49,671 nt of DNA from Lingula anatina (GCF_001039355.2 NW_019775431.1:237657-287327), one strand, 5' to 3'; positions 1 through 12,118 are shown, numbered from the stretch's first letter. Notes: a model not told the origin generated them from the sequence alone. Translations and numbers: made by a program.

Positions 1-20
1 CCCCCCCCCCCCCCCCCCCC
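1..20. repeat. poly-C run at the window edge
   Basis: The window opens with 20 consecutive C. It may be a real homopolymer or an assembly-edge effect; nothing else can be said. Confidence 0.8.
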
Positions 21-95
21 ATCTTAACAGTTTCTGGAAAAAAAAGATTCATAGTTCTAAACTATACCAAATGGCAATGTTTTTTTTTTGTTAAT
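21..95 (+). repeat. end of a dispersed repeat shared with about 11.7 kb
   Basis: The stretch around 50-80 (tagttctaaactataccaaa, then tggca) matches 11705-11735 closely, where it reads tagttctaaaccgtaccaaa then tggca. Both follow an A-rich run after a C-rich or G-rich stretch. I read this as the tail of one dispersed repeat family cut by the window start. No coding potential is visible. Confidence 0.45.
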
Positions 96-636
96 CTTAA
101 TCCTTAATGAACTCGACTTTTGGTGACAAAGTTAATGACACTCCCAAAGTTAGGTTAAAAACATGGTGACAGCATTTTGTACAGCTGCACTGGTGGAGTG
201 GAATAATCTGTGTATTCATTTAAAAGAAAAAGAATTGAGCTAAAAATACTCGTTTAAAGATGTTTTATTTATATCATTCTTTGTTCAAAATCTAAACATC
301 CTAAATTATATACTGAAATATTAGATTTTTACTTGAATTATTTTGTCTTGATACCCATTTTTGTAGTCAAAGTATACAACTTGTTTCCATCTATTAATTG
401 TACATATACTTTGGGAAATTTTGTATAGTCAACTGTACATGTTATTACAAATTTTATATTAATTTATTTATAAATTATAGAGGCCTAATTACATCTATAT
501 GCATTCCACTTTTCTCCAAATAGCAAGTTAACAATATCATCAGTGCTAATTCTGCTCAATTATACCAATGACTAGTATTTATTTGTGGTTAGACAGCAAC
601 TTGAACAAGAAAAATTGCATAGTTATCATTCTTATT

Positions 637-3600
637 TTATTTGCTTGCATCCTCACTGAAACAACCTTGAACCACCTCCATGTGTTCCTCCTGCCGAGCC
701 ACCTTGTCTTTATCGTGGGAATATTTACAATCCTCACCAAGTGTGCACAACCCCTCTTGGTTCTTCTTACAGGGAAACTTCTTGTAGTCAATCACTTTCA
801 CTTCCTACAATGGTGAAAGACACAATTTTACCAACATAACAAGATAACTGGAATTGAATTACTAAGCTCACTACTACAAGCATAAATGTTTATCATCCAT
901 AACCTCTTTTAATGTATTCTACTTGAAAGCTAGCTGGTGGCGTGTCACTCAGTTAAGCAGTTTGCACTCAGCAAGAGTCCCTGCAGTTGGATTGATCTAC
1001 ATAGACCGATAGGACCTTAATAATATTCATTGAAACTTTCAACTTTTAAGTAGGATTTGCTTCTAACTATTAAAGTTAATTTCTAGCCTTGAGTCATATT
1101 GTATCTTTCCTTGATAATTTATTATCATCATCATAAAAATAACCTATTTCAAAATCAGGGAAATAAATTTTTATGATTTTAACATCAGGGAAATCTATTT
1201 CATTTCTGGGAAAGAAAGATTTTCTGAACAAAATGGTTATACATAATTTATGTTGTAAACAGTGAATAGTGCATTGTGATGATGCAGAAAGACATAGGTA
1301 ATGCAGGCCTTGTAAACGGATTACACCGAACAATTATTTAGCACCAACAAAGCAATACCTAACATTCACTCACATTGGTAGTGCTGGTTAATTTGTGGGT
1401 TAAGTGATTAATATGGATGATTGTGCTAAATGATCTGCAGGTGGTGTTAGTAAATGCTTAATCCATTTATAAGGCCTGTAATGTCTCTCCACAAAAGTAT
1501 CCAAGCAAATCAAAATGTGCAAACAAAACATTTGCAACTCGAATATAATGAATGCTTTATTTATTGGGAATTACAAGGAAATATTACATAAATCTCTTTT
1601 TTCAACTGAGAGAAATGCATTCCATAAAACCTTGAAGGTAGAAGTACCTTAATAACGACTACACACACACAGGCTGCTTTTACCTGCACTCTCCTTCTTT
1701 TCCTCTTTCCTTGCAATCTTCGACTTTTCTCTAGGGGGGTTACATCATCCTCATCGTTTTGGGGTTTTGCAATAGGTTTGGGGCCCCAGTTAGGTTCAGG
1801 ATTTTGCTGAAAACGAACCAGACCTTCTTTTCTGGACTTAGGGTTGGCTTTGGGATGAAGTTCAAAATTGGCCACCAACTGGGGTGCTTTATTTAGAATG
1901 GCTTTACCAGCAGATCCCTTTGTAAGTTTGCCATCTTTAGGAGGGTTCTGTTTTGCCCAACACCTCATAATGTCCTGAAAAGAAAATTAACCAGATAAAC
2001 AAGGCAGCAAAGCTCTCAAATGTACAGACAACAAGAAAGAAAATCCAGTCAAGCTGGTTTGCCAATTTGAGCTGTATTTCAATCATTCTTGCAAGTTACA
2101 ACATGGGAAGTTTTCCTTTTAGAGCATTTTCAGTAGCACTGTACAAAATATTTTTTATCAATTTTGATGCAATGTTACATAATAATAAACAGCTTATAAT
2201 CACCATCAGTTTTAAATTATGCACTACAGATAACATAGATATCTAGAAAATGTGGATAAAATATGCCAAAACAAAAAGGAAAGAAAAACAGCATAACTTT
2301 TGGAAAAACGATCTGATCAGGCTCATTTTCAAAGTTGAAATGTATTTCAAAAATATTCATCAGTTCTGTAAGTTTGAAGACAATAGGTAAAACTGTTTTC
2401 ATTTTTTTTTATAATGGTGGATAAAATATGCTGAAAAAAGAAAAAAAAAACACAACTTATGAAAAAATGGTCTGATCAGGCCAATTTTCAAACTTAACTT
2501 ATATTTTATGAATATTCATCAGTTCCCTAAGTTTGCAGACAAAAGGTAAAATGGTTTTCATTTTATTTGCATAACAGTTGATAAAAAATGCTGCAAAATG
2601 CAATTAAAAAAGAAAAAAAACTTTTGAAAGAAAGGTACGATCAGGCTGATTTTTTAACTTGACCTATATCTTATGAATATTCACCACTTCCTTAAGTTTA
2701 AAGACAAAAGGTAAAACAGAGTCAAGTAATTCATATAACAATGAAAGTGCACGAAAAGTGTAACTGAAAAATTCGTCAAAACTCAAAATAGACCTGTGTA
2801 AGTTTTAAAAATTCTGATGCCATGCACAGTTGTTTTCCGCTCAAGCTTACAGGCATCTGTTTAATCAAACCAAGAAACCTTGGGTCAGGAGAGGTTTGCC
2901 AATAACAATCTTGATTGCTACTTGAAGATCACAGAGGCAATAACGCCGCCGGGTATTGTGCCACCTGTTGGAGTAAGGGCATTAGTAAGGACAAAAAAAA
3001 AAAAGGGATACCACCTCCAATGTTGTGCTTGACAAGCTCTTCAAAATACAGTAAACAAGATTTCTCATTTTGTTTTTGTTGAAAATTACAGTTTATAACA
3101 AAATCATGGTGAAAAGTAAATGGTCAAATCCAGATTTGTGAAGTGCGGTTCATAACAAAAAGGAGGCCACATGTCAATGTCAAGGTCACAGTTGGATTGC
3201 CAGTATATATATATATGCCTATTCAAGTTCGATAGTAATTATGGGCGTACCTCCATCAGTTTTGGAGATATAAGGGACTGAAAATTTGTAAAGTTCAGTT
3301 TGTGGTGAAAAGAAGGTCAAAGGTCAATTTCAGGTCACAGTATGATTACCATTAGGTATGCTTAGGTATGTGTACATGCTTAGGTATGTGTAGTTTCTGA
3401 AAATCGGCACAAATATAAATGTTTTTGCAAAAAATTCCCATTTTTATCAAATTTTGGCCCGTTTGACCTTGAAATAAAGGTCAAATCCAGGGGCATATTT
3501 AGAATCTCCACATGACTTTCGGTCAGACTTCTATAGTAATTTTTCCCATAATTCCTTCAGTTTGGGAGATATTTAACATTGAATTTTCAAAAAATTTGAC

Positions 3601-6082
3601 AAGGGTGCGTTTCAAGGAGTGTCATGCCCAGGCGAATGTACCGACTGAGACAAAAAAAAAAAAAAAAAAAATACAGGGTATTCAAGTTGAGATTATATGT
3701 GACCTAAATCCAAGAGATGATGACACAGGTCCTTGTGGTCTAGGAGGAGAAGTGGCAACTTTTATCCCATGCCATCCTATGGAGCCGGCGGACCTGTGCG
3801 AGACAAGTAGGGACTAAAACCATGAGTACTGCCAGCAGACACACTGGTGGTACTAATTAATTTCAGTGTGCACCAACATTCTGTATATGCATTTTTTTAT
3901 CAATCTTCTCAATAAACAATTGCAGCTACACATCATAGCTGGACATTGTCAAATGACAATTGAAGTCTCAGACTGATAAGAAAATGAGAGAAACAATAAA
4001 AATCTTTCTCTTACCCATATTACCTGACTCGGTGCTTTTGTTTTCAAGGAACCCTGACATGTATGTGAAAATGTCACATCATACCCAGCATGCAATATGG
4101 CCGATCTGAAAAAAATAAAACACGAAATGAAAATATACAACAAAATACATTACTTAGTTCTTTACAAGCATGCTCTCAGCAGACTTTTTTAAAGCATAAG
4201 TGAGCCATGAGTTGCAAGTTAAAGCTGAAGTTTGCAAAATAGAGGAAAAAATCAGTAATTATTTTCTCTATTTCAAGTAAAACAGCAGGCAATGTTGTTC
4301 TCCATGTCCTGTTCCTGTATACTTTGACTGCACACAGATAAGAGCACAGTGCAGCCTAGTTTTCTACTCTTACAATGATATTTAAAACTTAATACAATTA
4401 CCGCAATTGCACCAGCGAGGGTGTTACTGTCCGTACCACTGTACTTAGTCGATCAAGAGTAAAGTGTAATGGTGAATCTTGGAGTTCTTCAGATATAACA
4501 CTGAGAATACCTGGAAAAATAAACTATAACTAAAACTAAAAGCTTCAATGGCATAAAGGCAAAATGGAAGGCATATTATTTTTAAGTGTTCAGGACTTTT
4601 GACCTCAAAAAGGGGTACGGCCAGCCCACAAGAAGTAAATGCTCCAGATCTCTGGTGGTTTTCTGACCAAGAATCAATACACATTAACATGTCATCATAT
4701 GTAATCACTTGCAATCAACTGAATTCAACAGTTCATGTAACACTGGCATTATCCTACATGAGAGAGCCATGAAAATTCAACAAAAACATTTGGGATGAAA
4801 AAATCCAAGATATGTAGTAACTCTTTTCACATGTTATTTCAAGTGTACTGTGTGTAAAATTAAAAAGACAAAAATCCTAAATTATCCACATACTCGTCCC
4901 CCCCTTGATATTGAATAATGCCTTAAAAAGTCCATCTTCAATGTAATTACCTATTATTCTTTGTGAGGTATTTAGGGCATCTGGATTCCCCTGTATCCTT
5001 TTCAGTATTCTGTTTACAAACTCCACATCATGTATGGGAGCTGTCCAGACAGGACCTCCAATGTGATGTCTATGTCCACAGTGCACACAATGTTCCTCTA
5101 CAGAAGGACCTGTGGCTACGCAGTACTTGAAATTATTCCCCTTGGTAGGTATCTCTTTGCACAAATTCTGTATGCTGTAAGTCTCACAACCAGTGCACAA
5201 ATACACCATTCCCATATTGGCTGCAGATCGCTTCATTTTTTGTGCTCCTGTGTAAACAAGGACAAATATTCGGACATAAAAATCTACACTTACTGCCAGT
5301 AGGGGTATAATATATCTGGAATATCTACTAGCATGGGACTGGATGCTTTGCAACACAATTCTCAGTGCCATCTCATGACAGAAAGAGCCTCGGAGGGGCA
5401 TGGAGCCATACTTAGCATAGCAGTTTTCAGGACTATTGCCACACAGCACAGCAGTATCAGTGCTGGTTACACAGAGTAAACCCCCATCGGTTACAGCTTG
5501 CACTGCTGCATCAAGAAATGGAGATGGGCTGCCATAGGGATCTAAGTCAACAACATCAAATCGGTCCTTCTTGCTTCTGTGCTGGTACATGAGGAGGGCT
5601 GCATCTGCACAACTTGGAGAAATTAAATGCTGCACCTTATTGTGTTGTGCATTGTGTTTTATTATTTCCACAGCAGCTTCACTGTAATCATTTGTTACTA
5701 TTTCTTTTACTTCAGGGATTTCTAAAGCAAAACGCATAGAACGTAAACCTGAAGCTGACAGCGCTTCTAGAATCTTAAGGCCAGTAGTTTCTGTGTCTTC
5801 TGAGATATCAGCTGCAGGTGTTTCTACTTTTGATGCCGTATGTTCTCTTTTAACAGCCTGTTCTGATGCTTCTTTAGCACCCTTTCTCTTGGCTTGTTCT
5901 ATTTTCTTTGCAATGTATTCCTGTGAAAACTCAGAGATGACTGCAACTGTTAGGTCTCTATTAAACTCCTGAACAGGGTTATAGAACACAGCTTTGGGAT
6001 AAAAGGCTTCTGCTTTCCCTTCTTTTACAGACGTTAGATTATCCATAAAAACCTTTTCGTCTCCTTCCTTGGTGTCATTCAT
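637..6082 (-). CDS. TRMT1: tRNA (guanine(26)-N2)-dimethyltransferase, 5 coding exons
   Basis: Makes N2,N2-dimethylguanosine at G26 of tRNAs, using S-adenosylmethionine. Coding exons in transcript order are 6082-4951, 4510-4402, 4105-4015, 1974-1684 and 804-637. All have GT-AG boundaries and compatible phases, giving 596 residues (human protein about 660, from memory). Residues 106-115 ([10 protein letters not shown]) and 179-185 (DLDPYGS) are the SAM-binding and catalytic motifs of the Trm1 family. CTGC (296-299) and HCVHCGH (331-337) are zinc ligands of the family's C-terminal domain. The last exon holds a CCCH finger (C553, C561, C567, H571; spacing 7-5-3), as in animal TRMT1. The ATG at 6082 lies one base inside the exon after a good acceptor (ttcattacag), so a 5' UTR exon, or an upstream exon adding a mitochondrial presequence, should lie further 5'. 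I could not fix that exon. An AATAAA overlaps the stop codon. The gene is divergent from PMVK. Confidence 0.93.
805..1683 (-). other. TRMT1 last intron
   Basis: Non-coding between the last two coding exons. If it is retained, the penultimate exon stays open to a stop at 1561-1563 and the CCCH finger is lost. No recognisable element was seen inside. Confidence 0.75.
2240..2735. repeat. tandem repeat, 3 diverged copies of about 165 bp
   Basis: Three successive stretches share one order of landmarks: gataaaatatgc or gataaaaaatgc, an A-rich run, a motif like tctgatcaggc, attttcaaa(c/g)tt, gaatattcatcagttc, then aagtttg(a/c)agacaa and aggtaaaa. The copies differ by substitutions and small indels. 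They lie within a TRMT1 intron. Confidence 0.75.
2790..3700. repeat. probable dispersed repeat with AGGTCA hexamers
   Basis: AT-rich non-coding sequence with several aggtca or tgacct hexamers, a short (TA)n at about 3206, a tandem taggtatg-type repeat at 3354-3390, and a long A-run at about 3652-3670. Partial repetition of phrases (atagtaattnt, ccatcagttttggagatat against ccttcagtttgggagatat) suggests two diverged copies of one unit. No function assigned. Confidence 0.4.
4106..4401 (-). other. TRMT1 intron
   Basis: Short intron with a consensus donor (cg|gtaatt) and acceptor (tttttttcag|a). Nothing else was seen. Confidence 0.8.
4511..4950 (-). other. TRMT1 intron
   Basis: Intron splitting a glycine codon (g|gt), with donor g|gtaatt and acceptor ttttccag. 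No feature inside. Confidence 0.85.
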
Positions 6083-6623
6083 ACTGTAATGAAAAGGAAA
6101 TGTTAATGTTGATACTTTACATAATGCAGGTGTCCACAAGTCAGAGAAGAATGGATTAAGGTAAAAATATAAACATATATATCTGGTAATGTTATAATAA
6201 ACGAAAACTAGCAAAATTTGGATGTAATCAAACGGCATAAATTACGCTTACGATTATGCCAGAAAAACAGGTAAGCAATGTGAAGTAAGTACATAAAGTA
6301 ATCTCAACAAATTCTTGTATTTGTTAACTATCAAACCTTAATAAGATTGCTCTTTACTCCCGTGATGTGGACTTGTACCATCACAAGTCGTCCACGCTTT
6401 AGATGACCTTCACCTTATTCTGAGATCCGAATGGTTGTCTTACCAAGGATAAAGCATCACTGTTTGTGCTATATATAAATATATTTGTCGAAAGAGTAAA
6501 TAAAGATGTACAATATTCAGTTTGATACATTTTCTTGAAGACTCTCTATGTATTAAAAATGGGCAATATTTATTTTACTACTTACGGTGCTCAAACTTCT
6601 CCCATGATGCGTACCATTTAAAA
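6083..6623. promoter_or_regulatory. intergenic region between divergent TRMT1 and PMVK start codons
   Basis: 541 bp separate the minus-strand TRMT1 ATG and the plus-strand PMVK ATG. The part next to TRMT1 is intronic, because an acceptor lies just upstream of its ATG. The core, about 6240-6620, must therefore hold the first TRMT1 exon and probably transcription starts for both genes. No canonical TATA box or CpG-rich motif stands out. Calling it a bidirectional promoter is an inference from geometry alone. Confidence 0.5.
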
Positions 6624-9068
6624 ATGTCTGACCGTCCGTCTGTGGTCTCTAGGATTACCCCTGCTGTGGTGCTAGTTTTTAGCGGAAAAAGAAAGTCTGG
6701 AAAAGATTTTATTACGGAAATCATACAGAAAAGGTACAATACAGAAATTCTCGACACTTTTGAACTATCCCCCCCACCATATAAGTGTTCCATTTTCAAT
6801 ATATTTTCTAAATTAAAGCATAGAACTTTTCTCTACTTCTATGATTAAAGCAAGGAGTTATAACTGTTATAACTCCTTGATTAAAGGTACATGTACTACG
6901 AGGTTTACCCTCCAAATGAGTTTTCCTCGGAAAGGGGGAGGGGTTGCATTCTTCTACTCACGAAGCATTGCGTCCCTGCACTTGATTCAATGTTTATTCC
7001 AAATTTTACTTAGTTCAGTAATTTTTCAGTAAACTGGCCAGTCATATAAAACGAGATGTCTTCGTGTACATCTCTGAAGGCCCATCCAAATATTTTGAGC
7101 TGAGGTATACTTTTCATTTATTCGTGTATTTTTACAGTACAATGAATCACCCCCTTTAAACTATTTTAAATATTCTAATGATTATCAATATGAAGTTATA
7201 TTGAGACTTTGATTCAAATAAATTAGTTTTGAGTTTCACTATTTTCAATCTTTTTCTTTTTATAATGATGATAATGATACTGAAGTCTAAATCATTAAAT
7301 TTTCAGTGGACTATATATTGTTTTACATTGTGAAAACACAGACATAACATAACATTTAGACATTGGTTGTAAGGATACATATAAAAGATATGTTAATATG
7401 TATTAAAATAGTTTTATACATAAAATAACTTTAATTACAAATTTTCCCTAAAAGAGATTTGAGGTCTTTTTATGAACAGACACATAAATATATGAGTGAT
7501 TAGAGATAAGACAGTTGAAGTCACTATATTGGCAGCACTGAGGCAAACGTCATGCCTCAATGAAAGAGGTCACACATATACACATTGTCTGTACAGGCTT
7601 TGAAATTAAACTATTTTGCAGTAGATAATACAATTAATTTTTGATTTAATTTTTGTTTACAGACTAGGATTTGAAGTATGTAGCATTATGCGTTTGTCAG
7701 GGCCGCTGAAAAGTCAGTATGCTAAGGTAAGTGTACATAGAAAATGAATTAAATAGCTACTTGGCATTGTAGCCCATATAATCCTATATTGTTTGAATTT
7801 GATTTGAACTGCTGTTCAGTCATTTTTAAAGTATAACGATAGTACTTGTACCCTTTAAAAGTGTATAAGCAGTATATAAGTTTTATGGAAGTTTGTGCAT
7901 GGTTTACTCATGCAGAGTATTGGCAGTGTTAAATGGACTTTAATTTGATGACAACTAAAAACATTACAAATTGTGTTGACACATTAGTGTGTCTTAATGG
8001 CTGGTCAGAAAGCCTAAAAGCTATGGGAATTGTGAAAAACATTTACAATTACGCAGACCCTAACTATTGTATAGGTGATCATTTTTTAAGTTTCTGTCAG
8101 AAATTTTAAAGATATTCTGCTAACTACCTTGCCTAGTTCTCATTGAATCTGTTTCTTTGAATTTAACATTTTTCAATTTTCATTTATTTATTTATTTTTT
8201 GTTGTTATTGTTGCAATGTTTTCATTATTCAATTAATTAATTTAATTTTTGGGGTATTTATTTGCCTGCAGCCATCTTGTTCAGATCATAATATTCACAA
8301 TATGAGAAATTGAAGTAATTTCTGTGAGGGGTCCATCTTCAAGGATTAATTGCACATATACATGTTTATTTTATCATCTTTTATTAGGAACACCGTCTAG
8401 ATGCAGATAGACTTTTAGATGCCACCTCATACAAGGAGCACTACAGAGCAGACATGATTAAATGGGGCGAAGAAAGACGCCAAAAAGATCCTAGTTACTT
8501 TTGCAGGCTAGCAACAGAGGGCATGTCTGCTTTGAAACCAGTATGGATTATATCTGATGCCAGGAGAAAAACAGACATTGAATATTTTAATAGTTTTTAC
8601 AAAGAACAAACTCTGCTCATTCGTGTACAAGCCAAGGAAAGTGTGAGAATGGACAGGGGATGGAAGTTTACGTCAGGTAATGTCAGAATTGATAATGAAA
8701 ACACAGACACTGGTTCAGTTGGCAAAACTTGACATTTAAAAATGAAGAAAAAAATGGCTTTTGTCTCTAGCTCCAATTTTTTTAAAGAAACCATGTTTAC
8801 TATAAATATACTTCACTTACACAATTTCATTTACATTGAAAATAGAAAATCATACATGAAAGGAACCGTCTTTCATATTACTTTACCAGTAAGTAAATTT
8901 CATGTCTTTTTTCTAGGGGTAGATGATGCAGAGTCGGAATGTGACTTGGACAGTGGCATTACCTGGCATATGATCATTGACAATAATGGTCAGGAGGAGC
9001 AGTTAAACATCCATCTACAAACTTTGATAGATAAAATTAATAACAAACTTCAGTCACAGGATAGTTGA
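6624..9068 (+). CDS. PMVK: phosphomevalonate kinase, 4 exons
   Basis: Phosphorylates mevalonate 5-phosphate to the 5-diphosphate with ATP, in the mevalonate route to sterols and isoprenoids. This is the animal-type enzyme, of the nucleoside-monophosphate-kinase fold. Exons are 6624-6733, 7663-7726, 8388-8676 and 8917-9068, all GT-AG with matching phases, giving 204 residues (human 192, from memory). Residues 19-29 form the P-loop FSGKRKSGKDF. Then come MRLSGPLK (47-54), LLDATSYKE, MIKWGEERRQ, a WIISDARRKTDIE segment, and GVDDAESECDLD after the last intron; all are hallmark blocks of animal PMVK. The ATG at 6624 is chosen because conserved sequence begins soon after it. The reading frame extends upstream, but that part is not conserved. 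The gene looks intact and functional. Confidence 0.95.
6734..7662 (+). other. PMVK intron 1
   Basis: AT-rich intron with donor aag|gtacaa and acceptor gtttacag. Apart from the 6852-6878 hairpin, nothing recognisable was seen. Confidence 0.85.
6852..6878. repeat. perfect 13-bp-stem palindrome in PMVK intron 1
   Basis: AAGGAGTTATAAC, one central T, then GTTATAACTCCTT. It can form a tight hairpin in either strand. It is flanked on both sides by gattaaag, as a direct repeat. Confidence 0.85.
7727..8387 (+). other. PMVK intron 2
   Basis: AT-rich intron with donor aag|gtaagt and acceptor tttattag. No feature seen inside. Confidence 0.85.
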
Positions 9069-9146
9069 CACCTATACAAAGTCCTGTCATGATATTTTTA
9101 AATATTAAAATACAAAATTCCTACCATCCACTGAAACAGTAGTTTT

Positions 9147-9170
9147 CTTTATCTATCTATCTATCTATTC
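9147..9170. repeat. (TATC)n microsatellite
   Basis: About five tandem tatc units in the PMVK 3' flank. Confidence 0.85.
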
Positions 9171-9256
9171 TATTTTTTTCTCTCCAGGCTGTTTAATTTA
9201 GGGTTTTTTGGTTTTTTGAAACGAAAAATATGTATTCATTTAATTTTTTTTCCAAA

Positions 9257-9262
9257 AATAAA
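9257..9262 (+). terminator. candidate PMVK polyadenylation signal
   Basis: AATAAA about 190 bp after the PMVK stop codon; the first canonical signal I found downstream. Confidence 0.45.
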
Positions 9263-10149
9263 TGTAGTTTTGTATGGTGATGAGGTTAATCTTTAAAGGA
9301 CAGATACAGTGTTTAAACATATAACTGTCACCTGTGTCTATCTTTCAGTGCATTGTGTTTCATTATCTCAGTTTTAATTTCTACTATTGTGAGGGTTTGA
9401 GAGGGGTTTGAGAAATGAAACATTTTTGTAAAAAATGGTCATTGCCAACAACTACATTAAGGTAATTATAAACAATTAAACATCAACACAGAGGTTGCCT
9501 TAGAAAAGTTAACTGGTAAATGACTACAAGCAATGATAATTTTACAAACTTTAAAAAGTACCAATTAGGCAAACAGTGAATTAAATATACAAATTCCCAT
9601 CAGTGGGATGGAATTGTAATCTACAAGTAATAATCAGCAAGCCAAAACATTATTCTTATACATGGTAGCAGAAGACTAAATCAACAAGCTACTACAGGGT
9701 GGGAGGGTGGGAATTTTTGACAAGGTGTAGGCAAGAGAGAAATAACCGTTCACTGCTAAAGCTAAATTTGATTTAAAAGATGGAGGGGTCTACAGCTTAC
9801 AGCTAGTCCAGCTTTATTAGAAAAAAAGGACACAATGTTAAATGATTTTTAACTATATTTTAATATTTAAATACTATAAAGCCAACAATTTTTTTGAAAT
9901 ATATACAGTCAGATAGGGGGACCTGAAATGATAGTGATGTCATTAGCAGAGTAGTAATGCGTGACCTTGATTAAAAAACAGATGAAAATGTTACTATGTT
10001 CCTTGTTCAGGATGTACTGAACGCGAAAAACTGATACCTTTAAAGTCCCCTTTACACTGGACGGCGTCTCGCCGTATGGCCCCGTTTAGAGTTTAAAAAA
10101 TGCTGTACGTGCCGACAACCGGCCGATCATTGAACATTCATTCTGCTAC

Positions 10150-10335
10150 CAAAGCAGTGGCGGATTTAGAGGGGGGAGGTCAGGGGGGTCCTGGGGGTAT
10201 TTTTCCCTTTTTTTCAAAAAGTATATACTTTGACAGTAAAAGAATCTAATAATATTCCACACATAATGCAAAAACTTTTATTCTTCCTTCTTCCACGCAC
10301 ATACTGGGGTACATAGTTGCACTAATTTTGATACA
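10150..10335 (+). repeat. dispersed repeat with a gcagtggcggatttag head
   Basis: It starts gcagtggcggatttag followed by a G-rich run and a T-rich stretch. The same head (gcagtggcgggtttag plus G-run) occurs at 11597. The two copies diverge after the G-rich part, suggesting different segments or old copies of one family. Confidence 0.5.
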
Positions 10336-11596
10336 ACCCTTGCGCAACCTCCAGAATAAAGTCAAATGTCATATTTCTTTACTTGAATCTGTTTTTAAAT
10401 TGGTTTCTTTTGCTAAAATCTTCTTTTTACAAAATAGTTTGTACTCTTAGAGTGTCGTATTAGACACGCTGAAGGGTTCAGAAAGAGAACTAGTTTTGGA
10501 AACAGATTGTATATATTCTCTTGAAATATTTTGCAAGTTAATTACTATCCTAACTTCAGATTTTAACGCTCTCTTTCTACCGTTTCACAGCGATAGAAAT
10601 CACAGTGCGCGATGATTGACGTTCGTTCATATCATATGCCAATCAAGCTGTTATTACTTGACAGCAACTATCAAAACTAACTGAATTTGATTGGCACCTT
10701 GTCAATCAAAAGATGTAGGAAGCTTGAACTAAACGCGTTACAAAAAGTCGGGTTCTTTATTTCAACCGAGAGACTACATGGATTTAACAAAGTGAAAGAG
10801 TCCCCGGTTCTTTCACAGGTGTTTTTAATTGTACTAAAAATCAGTTGTAATTTTTTTCTGACTGGATATGATGTAAAATGACTTTACATGAATTGGCGTT
10901 GTTGTCGCTGTTTGTTGCTCCATAATCCTTTCTTTGTTGCTCGTACGAAATCGGTACTGAACATATTACTTTAATCATACTCATGTTCTTTTACACCCAA
11001 TGAATATTTTTTGATCATTTAAATAAAAAGCGAATGGTTTAAAAGGAAAACCTTTGTTATTTATTTTTCATGAGCTAGGGAGAGAAAAAATGCCGAGATA
11101 ATGATGTTAGTGGCCTGGTAAATTAAAAAAGTGTCGGGGCGATAAGTAGCCCGTCGCTGTATATTGACATGAGCGTGCATGAAAACTGTTGTTTTAAAAT
11201 AAACTACACAATTAAAACTGCCAAATTAAAATTGAAAGGAATTTTATGAAATGTGTTAACGAGCTTTCATCTGCGATATAATGTAGTACTCCATAAGTAT
11301 AAAAAACTGATTTCAATAAAGTTTGAAAATTAATAAACTAATAGTGGAAATTCTTCAATTTATTGAAGTTGTTCGTTCAATATTATATTCTGTATTTCAT
11401 CTGATTGGTAATTTTTTTTTCATTATATATAAAATGGATACTACGCCGTATAAGAATTAATTGGTTTACATGACAAAATCACAACATCAATGGCTTAACA
11501 CTTTTTAAGACCTTTCCCGCCGTGCGTAAGCACAGACAGTACAACGCATGGATGTTGTGCTAGCGAGATCGCAGTACAGGCAAAACACTGCAGCCT

Positions 11597-11855
11597 TAGC
11601 AGTGGCGGGTTTAGGGGGGTGTCAAGGGGGTTTTCCTTCGCTTTCTGAAAAAAAATCACACAATACTCCCCTTTTGATATTAGAATTTTGACTAGGCTAA
11701 GCTTAATAATAGTTCTAAACCGTACCAAATGGCACCATTCGCCCTCTAATTTACCAAAATTTTTCGATGAAATAATTCTGGATACACTCTTGCAAAGAGA
11801 TGCCTGCAACATTTCCTTTCTACAACCAGTTTCCCTGTCGCACAAATGAGGCAAA
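11597..11855 (+). repeat. dispersed repeat, second gcagtggcgg head
   Basis: The head matches 10150 and the middle (about 11705-11735) matches the sequence near the window start. It therefore links both fragments into one family. Non-coding; the class is undetermined. Confidence 0.55.
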
Positions 11856-12092
11856 AAGGTCGCTGTGGTCGTAGAAAGGATGTTTGGTGGGATGTTTGGT
11901 CGGATGTTTTGGTTGTTTAGGATAAACTCCCCGTTCGAACCAGCATCTTACGTATTTTCCAAAACACTGGATACATTTGACTACAAGGAGTACTTTCTTT
12001 TCAATAAATATGCATTTTAGTCATTCCAAACGTGTTTGAATATATATGTAGGGATATTTTGACAAACTTTCACAGTATTGTGGATGTGCAGA

Positions 12093-12118
12093 TGTGTGTG
12101 TGTGTGTGGTGTGTGTGA
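12093..12118. repeat. (TG)n microsatellite
   Basis: A run of tg dinucleotides interrupted once by gg. Confidence 0.85.

Larger units (their letters stand above)
1975..4014 (-). other. TRMT1 large intron, repeat-rich
   Basis: A 2.0 kb intron between the APSQVIW exon and the DIMRCWAK exon. It holds a three-copy tandem repeat (about 2240-2735), then a dispersed-repeat-like stretch with many AGGTCA-type hexamers and A-runs (about 2790-3700). No gene is visible in it. Confidence 0.75.

Noticed and set aside
1561-1683. Treating the frame down to 1561 as the true end of TRMT1
   Set aside because: A consensus donor at 1684|1683 joins in phase to an exon at 804 that encodes the expected CCCH finger; the tail past 1683 is not conserved-looking.
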